This document shows, one piece after another, positions 5,755 to 12,972 of a DNA stretch of 33,315 bases; the stretch's first letter is position 1, and each line of letters begins with the position of its first letter. The stretch covers positions 1 through 33,315 of the IMG/VR virus record IMGVR_UViG_3300045051_000493; one strand, written 5' to 3'. The position numbers were made by a program, and so were the translations under genes. A model generated the notes under the pieces. It made no database searches. It worked only from the letters and a program-made list of their open reading frames with translations, and was not told the DNA's origin. Source of the DNA: a virus.

Positions 5755-6789
5755 ATGCCATGCGAATCACTAGATTTATCAATCGGTGCGGACCTAGCAT
5801 CGGAGGAGATGCCCTCAACGGAGAGGCGTCTCGAACTGCAGATCGAGGAATACCTCGACAAGAAAGTGAAGCATCGAAGGCTGAGCCCGGACCAACGGCC
5901 GAAGTATCTTCGCGTCCTCAACCAGGCGTCGAACGCTTGGATGGACGCCGGACTGGAAACGCGGCCGAAGCGGATCGGAGAGAAGGAGATCGAGCATCTG
6001 CTCGCGGAAACGTGGGTCGAGGCGTCTCCTCAGTATCAGAAGTGGATGGTCAGTATCGTCTCCGGCTTCCTGGAGTACAACGACAACCGAGCTATCAAGA
6101 AAATGATGCTCAGTTGGCCGTCGGAGTACAGGCAGAACGTGGACTGGCTGATACCGGAAGAAGCGGTATCCGTCCTGGACAGCGCGAGAGGCGTGAAGCG
6201 TATCATCACGCATCTAGAGCTTCGTCTGTGGATGCGGCGGGTAGAACTACTACGCCTCACGCAGGCGGACGTGCAGGAGGGGCTGATGCAAGTGCTAGGC
6301 AAAGGCAAAGCGGGCGGGAAGTGGAGAACGCTCGCCTGGGCCCCGGACACGTTGCCGGAGTTCGAGCACTACTCCCAACTCCGGGAGGAGATGGTCGAAC
6401 GTGCGCGGGAGTACGATCCGAACGTGAAAGACCCGGACTCGTGGATCATCTACCAAAAGGGACGGCTGCTCTCCGGCTACGGCGAGACGGCGATCGACAA
6501 CCTCGTGCAGCAAGCGGGGCTCGACGCCGGTATCGCTCGGAAGCTCGGCAATCATACCCTTCGGAGGACGGGAGCGCGGCTCGCCTACTTCGCCGGGGAA
6601 CGGGTGGAGGAGATCTCCGAGTACCTAGGACATTCCAACACGAGGATGACCCGACGGTACTTAGGCCTCAACGTGGAGGACAACGCCAAGATGCAGGTTC
6701 GAGTCTGCGACTACATGGAGCAGGTCAGAAAGGGAATGACCGGAACGCTCGTATCGTCGAGCATCCCGGCCATGCGGATAAGCCGCTAA
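5755..6789 (+). CDS. int: Tyrosine recombinase/integrase
   Basis: 344 aa. The N-terminal part (about residues 22-125) is a helical core-binding domain. The catalytic domain carries the full tyrosine-recombinase set: Arg161 in LWMRRVELL, a basic turn with Lys183/185/189 in GKGKAGGKWR, His267 and Arg270 in NHTLRRTGA, His293 in LGHSN, and the nucleophile Tyr302 in TRRYLGL. It makes site-specific recombination between viral attP and a host site. The matching attP with a tRNA 3' end lies only about 30 bases after the stop. ATG 5755 is used; ATG 5809 is a possible later start. A longer frame (5742-7133) covering the same DNA is a shadow. Confidence 0.93.
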   Translation: MPCESLDLSIGADLASEEMPSTERRLELQIEEYLDKKVKHRRLSPDQRPKYLRVLNQASNAWMDAGLETRPKRIGEKEIEHLLAETWVEASPQYQKWMVSIVSGFLEYNDNRAIKKMMLSWPSEYRQNVDWLIPEEAVSVLDSARGVKRIITHLELRLWMRRVELLRLTQADVQEGLMQVLGKGKAGGKWRTLAWAPDTLPEFEHYSQLREEMVERAREYDPNVKDPDSWIIYQKGRLLSGYGETAIDNLVQQAGLDAGIARKLGNHTLRRTGARLAYFAGERVEEISEYLGHSNTRMTRRYLGLNVEDNAKMQVRVCDYMEQVRKGMTGTLVSSSIPAMRISR

Positions 6790-6816
6790 ACCCCTTGGAA
6801 AAGCGGCAGAAATCGT

Positions 6817-6876
6817 TTGAGCCAGTGTTAGTGGTGGGGGCACTGGGATTTGAACCCACCTCTCAAGCTGGCTCAA
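6817..6876. other. attP: Attachment site attP: tRNA 3'-end fragment flanked by an inverted repeat
   Basis: Read on the minus strand, 6860-6831 contains a T-arm (GGGTTCAAATCCC) and acceptor-end sequence GCCCCCACCA, the 3' end of a tRNA gene. It is bracketed by a perfect 9-bp inverted repeat, TTGAGCCAG (6817-6825) and CTGGCTCAA (6868-6876), which could be core binding sites for the integrase. No complete tRNA can be folded here. Integration of this kind rebuilds the host tRNA gene from the viral copy. The tRNA identity is not determined; an acceptor 5' end near GGGGGCA is predicted. Confidence 0.85.
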
Positions 6877-6884
6877 TCGAGATT

Positions 6885-7050
6885 TGCCCGATTTCCGCGA
6901 GGGTCCGGCAGCTCTACTCCGACATCAACAAGCAGTTCGAGGCGCAGAGGAAGCTCAAGGCGGAGCAGGAAACGAGGTCGAGCGCACGCTCCGTCTTAAC
7001 GCCTACCTCCGTTTCCACTGCTTCCACTGGAGCCGGAGAGAGTAGAGAAC
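6885..7050 (+). pseudogene. Possible gene remnant beside attP
   Basis: No start codon fits, yet the frame with codons at 6888, 6891 and so on reads RVRQLYSDINKQFEAQRKLK and continues KAEQETRSSARS, a typical coiled-coil stretch with coding-like composition. It begins almost at the edge of the att region. It may be a gene truncated by past recombination, or a frame completed by host sequence when integrated. Evidence is composition only. Confidence 0.25.
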
Positions 7051-7098
7051 GAATTTCCTACTATACTACTAGGAAACCTAGTAGCCTATTAGGGAATT
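7051..7098. promoter_or_regulatory. CCTA/TAGG repeat cluster with a perfect inverted repeat (promoter/operator region)
   Basis: An AT-rich island contains CTACTAGG-AAA-CCTAGTAG (7066-7084), a perfect 8-bp inverted repeat. Further half-sites around it form CCTA-N9-TAGG units (7058 to 7073 region and 7077 to 7093 region). CTATACTAC (7061-7069) could be a TATA box. It lies 32 bases before the first gene of the long early operon, whose product has a possible ribbon-helix-helix start. Confidence 0.6.
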
Positions 7099-7129
7099 CA
7101 TCGCCAAGCGAATTTTCGAGGCGGTCCCC

Positions 7130-7633
7130 ATGACTCGGGGACGCAAGGCCAATCCCGGCGGAAGGGGAGAGACATCCTCATTCTGGAAGGACGCCGAATC
7201 TAAGAAGGTCATCGAGGAACTAGGTCTGGAAGGGTCTCTTTCTAGGCTCATCAATGAGTACATCCACTCGCTGAAGAACGAAACCCCGAAGAACCTGGCG
7301 CTCAAGGCCCAGGACCAGGCCATCGAGCTGCATCAGATCGAGGCCCAGGCCGTTCGCAAGCGCATCGAGATGGAGCAGACGAACGCACGCCTCAACCTGA
7401 TGCAAGCAGGGGCCGCCGACGCCTACGAGTGCCGCCAACGCGCCTTCGTGGTCGCTAGGCCGCTCATCAAGTCGAAGCTCGCGTCCGGCATCAAGCCCGA
7501 GGCGGTCCACCACGCGATCGAGGACCTTTTCGCATCGCCGAGCCACGCGCACTTCATCGCCGAGTGCGAGTTCAAGAACGCCGCTGAACTGGCGCTTTGG
7601 TGCGTCAGCCAGCATTTTCAAAACCACAACTAG
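7130..7633 (+). CDS. Putative DNA-binding protein with coiled coil
   Basis: 167 aa. A basic, glycine-rich start (TRGRKANPGGRG) leads to a segment (SKKVIEELGLEGSLSRLINE) resembling the helices of small archaeal plasmid or viral regulators. A long coiled coil follows (about residues 48-100, rich in Gln, Glu and Ala), then a mixed C-terminal part with one or two cysteines. It is first in the second early operon and directly downstream of the CCTA/TAGG operator cluster, so autoregulation is a reasonable guess. No family is recognised with certainty. Confidence 0.62.
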   Translation: MTRGRKANPGGRGETSSFWKDAESKKVIEELGLEGSLSRLINEYIHSLKNETPKNLALKAQDQAIELHQIEAQAVRKRIEMEQTNARLNLMQAGAADAYECRQRAFVVARPLIKSKLASGIKPEAVHHAIEDLFASPSHAHFIAECEFKNAAELALWCVSQHFQNHN

Positions 7634-7645
7634 GGGGGTAACAAC

Positions 7646-7900
7646 ATGGACAAGATCACAATGGAAGATTGTAGAGCCGTCCTCAAGTACATTGAGGGAG
7701 CGGAGACTGCCAATGCACAGACGCACATGGGGGACATGGCAACCGACCTCAAGATGGACAAGTCAAAGGTGGAGAACATCGTCGATTTGCTGAAGGGATT
7801 TGGTGAAATTTACTGGAGCGACACATTCGCCAGATACCGCAACGTCGAGGACATGACCACAGAAGAACTGAAGGCAATGTTGCGGGGGCTGACGCTGTGA
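7646..7900 (+). CDS. Winged-helix-like small protein
   Basis: 84 aa with a good ribosome binding site (AGGGGGG about 6 bases before the ATG). Helices MEDCRAVLKYIEGAE, MGDMATDLKMDKSKVENIVD and LLKGFGEIYWSDTFARYRN give the helix-HTH-wing order of a small winged helix. The C-terminal helix (TTEELKAMLRGL) may dimerise. Its stop overlaps the next GTG (GTGA, 7897-7900), so the two are co-translated. The next gene also begins with a winged helix, suggesting related or partner proteins. Confidence 0.65.
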   Translation: MDKITMEDCRAVLKYIEGAETANAQTHMGDMATDLKMDKSKVENIVDLLKGFGEIYWSDTFARYRNVEDMTTEELKAMLRGLTL

Positions 7901-9006
7901 ACAGCTTCTACAAGGAACAGATCGAGAAGGTACTGAAGGACGAACGCTGCGCCATGACGATCAATCAGATCGTCCGCAAGACCGGCTTGCCGCAGGGCGA
8001 CATCGGCAAGGCGCTCAATCACCTGGTGGATGAAGGACAGGTCACGGTCTGCGACGGATACTATTCCTGGGACGACGGAACGAAGAGCGAAAAAGCGGAG
8101 TACGTCCCGAACGTCGCGCCGAGCGAGTGCCCCGACGCTACGCCGCCCGTCTCCGGCCTAACGTGTACCGTCTGCGGCAAGGTCTGCGCCAACCCGCAGG
8201 GATTGGGAAGCCACAAGTCCCGCGTCCACGGCAAGACTGCAAAGAAGAAGCCCGAGCACACGCCGCTCGAACACGTCTGCACCGTCTGCGGGGCAGGAAA
8301 CCGGACCGCCGCCGCGCTGGACAAGCACCGCAAAAAGCACCATGAGGGGAATTTCATCTGCCCCGAATGCGGCTTGCACTTCCCCAGCAAGGTCGCGCTG
8401 GCCCCTCATGTCCGCTTCGCTCACAAGGTGAAGCCGACCAACGCCAACGTGACGATACCCGTAGGCGAGGTCCGTATGCCCGAAGGCGCGACGCTGACGG
8501 TGAACGGAGAGGCGAACGTCAAGCCGATCTGCTTCGGCTCGACGTACTGCGGGAACGGAGTGGGATGCTCCGCCCGGGTCGAGTGCACCCAGGCCGTCCT
8601 GGACCTCCAAGAGGCTGCGAAGGCACGCGAGCCGAAGCTCTTTATGGCCGTGGACCCGGAGCCGCCCGCGAGCTACAACGTGCCTCAATTCGCCATCCCC
8701 GCCTGCTTTGGACACTTCCGCGGACTGAGCGACCAAACGTGCCCCGATTGCGCCGTCATGGACTGCTGCGAGAACTACGCCATCGCCCTCCAAATAATGA
8801 AGGAACCGAAGCCAGCCGAACCGGCGCACCCCTACGCCGCCCCGCACCTGATGGACGACCCGCTCGACGCTATCTACGAGATCGTCGCCCGCGCACGCGA
8901 GGCACGGAAAGACGGCTGGACGCTGACGGCGGACATCTCCATCAACATCGACAGCAAGGGCGAATCGACGATGTTCACCCTCTCGATGGACAAGGTGAGC
9001 CCGTGA
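7897..9006 (+). CDS. Winged-helix protein with three C2H2 zinc fingers and Cys clusters
   Basis: 369 aa, GTG start overlapping the previous stop. Residues 1-58 form a winged helix (MTINQIVRKTGLPQGDIGKA). Three C2H2 fingers follow: C90/C93/H106/H111, C128/C131/H144/H148 and C155/C158/H171/H176. Next come a Cys-rich cluster (C212, C218, C224, C230), a second motif CFGHF...CPDC...DCC (about residues 275-300), and a C-terminal acidic helix plus strand. The CFG...CxxC...C motif recurs in the ParB-like protein at 9947. This is a multi-site DNA- or protein-binding factor, perhaps the main early regulator. C2H2 fingers are uncommon in bacterial phages but known in archaeal viruses. Confidence 0.78.
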   Translation: MNSFYKEQIEKVLKDERCAMTINQIVRKTGLPQGDIGKALNHLVDEGQVTVCDGYYSWDDGTKSEKAEYVPNVAPSECPDATPPVSGLTCTVCGKVCANPQGLGSHKSRVHGKTAKKKPEHTPLEHVCTVCGAGNRTAAALDKHRKKHHEGNFICPECGLHFPSKVALAPHVRFAHKVKPTNANVTIPVGEVRMPEGATLTVNGEANVKPICFGSTYCGNGVGCSARVECTQAVLDLQEAAKAREPKLFMAVDPEPPASYNVPQFAIPACFGHFRGLSDQTCPDCAVMDCCENYAIALQIMKEPKPAEPAHPYAAPHLMDDPLDAIYEIVARAREARKDGWTLTADISINIDSKGESTMFTLSMDKVSP

Positions 9007-9239
9007 GCGGCGAGAAGTGCGGACTTTGCTTCGGCAAGGATAATCTCAACACAATCTGCGAAGACTGCTGCAACGAGTGCAAGGCGGCGACGGCTTTGGA
9101 ATATGGTCCAAAGACCCCAACTGGATGGAAGCCGTGGTGCTACTCCTCCAATGAGACAGAGACAGCATGCATCGGAATGGAGAGGGAATGGTCGCCTGGA
9201 TGCGGCCCCTGTCCCTATCGCGAGGCGGTGAGCCAGTGA
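9003..9239 (+). CDS. Cysteine-rich (zinc-binding) small protein
   Basis: 78 aa with GTG start overlapping the previous TGA. Nine cysteines occur as CGLCFG, CEDCCNEC, WCYSS, ACIG and CGPCPY, in an arrangement that could hold two zinc ions. CGPCPYREAV is close to the CxxC endings seen in other proteins of this operon. No enzyme motif is present. Its own TGA overlaps the next GTG. A role as a small nucleic-acid-binding or protein-adapter zinc protein is inferred only. Confidence 0.62.
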   Translation: MSGEKCGLCFGKDNLNTICEDCCNECKAATALEYGPKTPTGWKPWCYSSNETETACIGMEREWSPGCGPCPYREAVSQ

Positions 9240-9379
9240 GCGTCTGCCCCAAGTGCGGCCACGTCTACACCAACAGCGAGACCATCCCCTCTGGAACGAT
9301 ATTCTACCACGCCCCAACGCAGAGCGGACGCCCGTCCAAGCGGTGCTTCGTCTCCGTGACCGGCAAGGGGGGATTGTGA
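9236..9379 (+). CDS. 47-aa zinc-ribbon-like protein
   Basis: GTG 9236 overlaps the previous stop and TGA overlaps the next ATG (9379), so it is embedded in the coupled chain. It begins SVCPKCGHVYTNSE with a CxxC knuckle and has a single later cysteine (KRCFVS), so a complete four-ligand site would need histidine (FYHAP). Too small for function assignment. Confidence 0.58.
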   Translation: MSVCPKCGHVYTNSETIPSGTIFYHAPTQSGRPSKRCFVSVTGKGGL

Positions 9380-9720
9380 TGCTGTCGCCAACGAAGGCGG
9401 ACATGCTCCTCCACCTGGAACGCTATCCCGAATGTCACGGCGGGAAGGTCATCAAGAACTACAATCCCCCGTATGAGACGACCGCATTAGGCGTATCGAA
9501 GGCCATCAAAAAGACCGAGGCGCACAGCCAACGGATGCTCAAGGAACTGAGAGAGCAGGGGCTAATCGACTCGGTTCAAGCGTACCCCAAGCCGAGCGGA
9601 CGCAACGCGAAACGCTGTTCGTGCTACTTCCTGACCGACGCCGGACGCGAAGCGGCGAGACAGGTCCGCATCATGCTCAAGGCGAACGAGATCATCGAAA
9701 GACAGGCGGTGCCAGCATGA
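9379..9720 (+). CDS. MarR-like winged-helix protein
   Basis: 113 aa from the ATG sharing bases with the previous TGA. Winged-helix order is clear: TKADMLLHLERYP, recognition region VSKAIKKTEAHSQRMLKEL, REQGLIDSV, then a wing with KRCSCYFLTDAGREAARQV. The LTDAGREAA signature is typical of MarR/PadR-like proteins. It probably binds DNA as a dimer through the C-terminal helix. ATGA overlap at 9717 couples it to the next gene. Confidence 0.75.
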   Translation: MLSPTKADMLLHLERYPECHGGKVIKNYNPPYETTALGVSKAIKKTEAHSQRMLKELREQGLIDSVQAYPKPSGRNAKRCSCYFLTDAGREAARQVRIMLKANEIIERQAVPA

Positions 9721-9950
9721 AACCGCGCATCATGAAGTGGGTAAAAGAGGCGGTCGAATCGCTCCCCGATGAGTTCACCCTCCCGATGGTCGAGGACAGA
9801 ATGGTCGGGCGCGGCTACGGACAGACGAAGATGCAGATCGTCCACTACCTCAGACAGCTCGCCGAGTGCATCGGCCACAAGTACACGCTCATGCTCGGGG
9901 GCGTCTGGAGATGCGACTCCGTTTGGAGAAAGAAGAAGGTGAGTGTTTGA
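9717..9950 (+). CDS. Small winged-helix-like protein
   Basis: 77 aa, ATG overlapping the previous stop. MKWVKEAVESLPDEFTLPMV, EDRMVGRGYGQTKMQIVHYL and RQLAECIGHKY give a helix-turn-helix with a following hairpin (TLMLGGVWRCDSVWR). It resembles phage wHTH proteins with a single domain. Its TGA is overlapped by the TTG start of the ParB-like gene. Confidence 0.65.
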   Translation: MKPRIMKWVKEAVESLPDEFTLPMVEDRMVGRGYGQTKMQIVHYLRQLAECIGHKYTLMLGGVWRCDSVWRKKKVSV

Positions 9951-11416
9951 GCCAGCAACGCCTACGGGCAACCTGCCCCGGCTTCAAGGCACACCAGCAG
10001 AAGGAAGCACTCGAAGACTTCATGCGCTCGCACAAGGGCGTCGAAGTCGATGAGATGCTGATCGGCGAAGACAAGATGTGGGAGATATGGTACTTCGACA
10101 ACCGCCTGAAGGCCGTTGAGGAGAAGCCAAAGCTGACTAGCGAGGAAGCCGCGCTATTCTCCGCCAAGGTCATCCCCCGCGAGCCGCTGGTCATCGACAG
10201 GGACGCCCCCAAGCTCATCGACCTGCCAGCCGGACGCGAGAAGAGCAATCCGACCCCGACCGCCACGCCGAAGCCCGCGCCGATCGTGGAGAAGCCCGCC
10301 CCCGCCGACGCCGAGACGATGCAGCTCGCCCTCAAGGACATCATCATAACCGGAGGCAACTATCGCAAGAACTTCAACGCCGAGAAGATCGCCGAACTCG
10401 CCGCCTCGATGAACGCCGTTGGACAGATCAACGCAATCACGGTGAGGCCGAAGGGGGAAAAGAGATTCGAGCTGATAGCCGGAGAAAGAAGGGTCCGCGC
10501 CGCACGCCTCAACAAGTGGGCGACGATACGCGCCTATGTTGTCATCGCCGACGACGACAGAGTCCTCGACATCATGGCCGCGGAGAACTTCGGAAGAGAA
10601 GACTTAGACCCGATCGAGGCCGCTAACGCCGTAGCTCAGGCAATGAGGATAACAGGGGCTACGCAGACGAAGATCGCGGAGAAGTTCGGGAAGAGCCAGC
10701 CGTGGGTCGCGCAGATGCTCAGGATAGCCGAAGCACCCCGTGAAATGCAGGACCAAATTATCAGGTGCCTGATAATGCCGAGCACCGCGATTGAGCTTCT
10801 AGTGTGGGCCGACAAGCCCGAATACGAAGCTATCTGGAGCAAGGTTAAGGAGGAGCTGTCGAACGATGAGCCGGTCACGCAGAGACGCGCCCGCGAGATC
10901 ATCGCCGCTGTCGCCCGCCCCGCGCCGACCGTCGCGCCGGAGGCCGAGTACGAGCACATCCTCGAAATCGGGGACCTGCCTCACTGCTTCGGCACCGAGG
11001 GGAACGAGATTCTATGTTGCGACTGCCCGCACGCGGAGGACTGCGCGACGGAGGTAGAGAACGCAGACGCAGCGGCAAAGAAGGGACCTGCAGAGGCACA
11101 GGAAGCCCCCATACCCCCGCAGACCCCGCCCGCTCAAATAGAACCTGCGCAGACCTCTACTAATCACCGCGCAGAGACAAGAACGAACGAAGCCGAGGAC
11201 GTCCCCGCCCCGGTCGAGAGCAAGGCTGAGGTCATCACCAAATCCGTCCTGATCCTCACCTGCGACGGATGCCCCCTGATGTATTGGGACGAAGACGGCC
11301 CGCGGTGCAACCATCCAGACATGGAGGAGGACGAGCTAGGCGATGCCCCGAGGTACGTCCCAGACAGATGCCCGCTCCGCAAGGCCAATCTCTTCCTGAC
11401 TGTGGAGGTGGCGTAG
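9947..11416 (+). CDS. ParB-like DNA-binding protein with C-terminal zinc-binding region
   Basis: 489 aa from TTG 9947, which overlaps the previous TGA and has GGTGAG just upstream; ATG 9911 is an alternative. The ParB/Srx core lies near residues 125-230: strand LKDIIITGGNYRKNF, box GERRVRAARL, and AAENFGREDLDPIEAANA. The HTH is TKIAEKFGKSQPWVAQMLRI. After it comes CFGTEGNEILCCDCPHAEDC, a Cys motif shared with the zinc-finger protein at 7897. A Pro/Glu-rich linker and a last Cys cluster (CDGCPLMYWDEDGPRCNHP) follow. No ParA is encoded nearby, so it may be a regulator, nuclease or anti-silencing factor rather than a segregation protein. Confidence 0.82.
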   Translation: MSQQRLRATCPGFKAHQQKEALEDFMRSHKGVEVDEMLIGEDKMWEIWYFDNRLKAVEEKPKLTSEEAALFSAKVIPREPLVIDRDAPKLIDLPAGREKSNPTPTATPKPAPIVEKPAPADAETMQLALKDIIITGGNYRKNFNAEKIAELAASMNAVGQINAITVRPKGEKRFELIAGERRVRAARLNKWATIRAYVVIADDDRVLDIMAAENFGREDLDPIEAANAVAQAMRITGATQTKIAEKFGKSQPWVAQMLRIAEAPREMQDQIIRCLIMPSTAIELLVWADKPEYEAIWSKVKEELSNDEPVTQRRAREIIAAVARPAPTVAPEAEYEHILEIGDLPHCFGTEGNEILCCDCPHAEDCATEVENADAAAKKGPAEAQEAPIPPQTPPAQIEPAQTSTNHRAETRTNEAEDVPAPVESKAEVITKSVLILTCDGCPLMYWDEDGPRCNHPDMEEDELGDAPRYVPDRCPLRKANLFLTVEVA

Positions 11417-11417
11417 G

Positions 11418-11696
11418 ATGCCCGAATACTTCCTCCGCGTCAACCTTCCCGACAACGCCGTATCCTTCGGCTACCGCATGTGGTCCAGGGATGCGTTCTA
11501 CTCGAAGACGCGCCAATCGAGCGAGATATGGAGAGAGGCGAACGGGGACCTCGACCCGAAGATACACCTTGAGCCGGCGTATCCGAAGGGGTGGGCCCCG
11601 AGGTGCAACATCCCCGGCGAAGACGGATGCAAGAACGCCAACGAATACCTGCCGCAATGCAGCATGTGTCCCTGCTTCAAGGCGGTGAAACAATGA
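11418..11696 (+). CDS. Small protein with cysteine-rich end, unknown
   Basis: 92 aa, starting one base after the ParB-like stop. The N-terminal half has two strands and aromatic residues (YFLRVNLPDNAVSFGYRMW). The C-terminal half carries CNIPGEDGCKN and CSMCPCFKAVKQ, five cysteines likely binding metal. The ending CSMCPCFK resembles the Cys endings of neighbouring proteins. No family recognised. Confidence 0.58.
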   Translation: MPEYFLRVNLPDNAVSFGYRMWSRDAFYSKTRQSSEIWREANGDLDPKIHLEPAYPKGWAPRCNIPGEDGCKNANEYLPQCSMCPCFKAVKQ

Positions 11697-12550
11697 GAGG
11701 CGTCGCCAACCCGAGAAAGGCGACCGACGAGGAGATCGTCGCCGCTTATCAGAAGCACAAGTCCGTCTGGAAGGCCGCCGAAGAGCTAGGCATGTGCGGC
11801 CAGTCCGTCCACGAACGCCTAACTAGGATGGGCGTCACCTTAGACGGCAATGGCAAGAGATGGACCGAGGAGGACGATAAGAAGCTCGCCGAAGAGTACG
11901 AGATGTACCGCTACTTCGGGAAGGTCTCCCAGCTCGCCGCGATCATGGGGCGGACGGTCTTCTTCCTGTCTCGCAAGGCGAAGGGATTAGGGCTCACCAC
12001 ATACGCATCCAAGAGAGCCCCGACCGCGAAGATCAGGAAGATGAGCCCCGACGCCATCCAGCTCATCTGGGAAGACTACAAGGCTTCGTCCTTCAAGATG
12101 TCGGAATACTGCCGCCGTCATGGGTTCGACGATGAGACGTTCGCCAACGTCATGCGCGACACCTACCCCGAATACGACGAGGTCATGGAATCGAAGAAGA
12201 CCAAATGCACCAAGTATTGCAGCGGTCGGACCTTCGAGTACCGGGTCAAGAACTACCTCCAGGCAAAGGGGTTCTTCGTCATGCGTGCGCCTCAGTCGAA
12301 GGGGCCCGCGGACCTGATCGCCTACGACCACGGAAGATGTCTGCTCATCCAGTGTAAGATGGGCGACTGGCACGCGGTAGACGAATGGAACGAGTTCTAT
12401 CGGCTGGCGGTCAAGCACGGAGCGGAACCTATATTCTGCACCAAGGGAGAGAGCGGACGCCTGAAGGTCATGCGGATCACCGGCGAGAAGGACCGCTCGC
12501 GGAAGCCGTGCCCGATGGTCGAGGTCGAAGTCGAGGGGGTGAGGATTTGA
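11693..12550 (+). CDS. HTH domains fused to a Hjc-like Holliday junction resolvase
   Basis: 285 aa from ATG 11693 (ATGA overlap). The N-terminal ~165 residues hold two or three HTH segments: TDEEIVAAYQKHKSVWKAAE, a SANT/Myb-like RWTEEDDKKLAEEYEMY, and a further HTH near 117-155. From residue 178 the archaeal Hjc fold appears: SGRTFEYRVKNYLQAKGFFV, then RAPQSKGPADLIAYD and CLLIQCKMG. Candidate catalytic residues are Glu182, Asp207 and Gln220-x-Lys222, where the usual glutamate is glutamine. Hjc enzymes cut four-way junctions during recombination or before packaging. The HTH fusion may give sequence or structure targeting. Confidence 0.8.
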   Translation: MRGVANPRKATDEEIVAAYQKHKSVWKAAEELGMCGQSVHERLTRMGVTLDGNGKRWTEEDDKKLAEEYEMYRYFGKVSQLAAIMGRTVFFLSRKAKGLGLTTYASKRAPTAKIRKMSPDAIQLIWEDYKASSFKMSEYCRRHGFDDETFANVMRDTYPEYDEVMESKKTKCTKYCSGRTFEYRVKNYLQAKGFFVMRAPQSKGPADLIAYDHGRCLLIQCKMGDWHAVDEWNEFYRLAVKHGAEPIFCTKGESGRLKVMRITGEKDRSRKPCPMVEVEVEGVRI

Positions 12551-12972
12551 GCAGCCCCCTCACCTTCAAACACACTCTGCACGGAAAGGACCGCCACGAC
12601 GCCTACATCTTCCTATGTCAGCGTCTCCTCATACGCAACGGGCACCAGCTCCTCGACGGGCATTGGTTCCTCGATAAGGGGATAATGAGGGGCGAACCCG
12701 ATATTCACGCGAGGCTCATCGACAGACGAAAGGACGACCACGGACGGACGACCGAATGTTACGAAGCGTGCGTGATCGAGTTCGAGTCGAAGCTGACGGA
12801 AGCGAACCGGATCAAGAAGCTCGCGCAGTTCAAGGAATCGGTGAAGGGGATAGAATACTACTTGGTTGAGCTGAACAAGCAACCTGGAGATCCGTGGAAC
12901 ATCCTCGACATGGAGGCGTACCTGAAGACGTGCCTGCCGTTCCTGGCGCGGAAGGGGGGTGAGCGGTATTGA
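12547..12972 (+). CDS. Putative PD-(D/E)XK nuclease
   Basis: 141 aa from TTG 12547, overlapping the previous TGA, with GGTGAG three bases upstream. Motifs fit a compact PD-(D/E)XK nuclease: PD at residues 51-52 in MRGEPDIHARLI, then VIEFESKLT with Glu80-Ser-Lys82, and a following helix (NRIKKLAQFKESVKGIE). It could be a resolvase- or Cas4-like nuclease working with the Hjc protein, or a restriction-type enzyme paired with the methyltransferase that follows; the sequence does not decide. Its stop TGA (12970-12972) overlaps the start of the second frame of the methyltransferase region. Confidence 0.62.
   Translation: MSSPLTFKHTLHGKDRHDAYIFLCQRLLIRNGHQLLDGHWFLDKGIMRGEPDIHARLIDRRKDDHGRTTECYEACVIEFESKLTEANRIKKLAQFKESVKGIEYYLVELNKQPGDPWNILDMEAYLKTCLPFLARKGGERY

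Noticed and set aside
6826-6900. A complete tRNA gene
   Set aside because: T-arm and acceptor 3' end can be read on the minus strand, but no anticodon arm, D-arm or matching acceptor 5' strand is present upstream; it fits an att fragment only.
5742-7133. A 463-aa plus-strand reading frame over the integrase region
   Set aside because: It lies in another frame over the integrase, with Arg/Gly-rich shadow composition. Only the part after 6885 has any coding look, and that is noted as a possible remnant.
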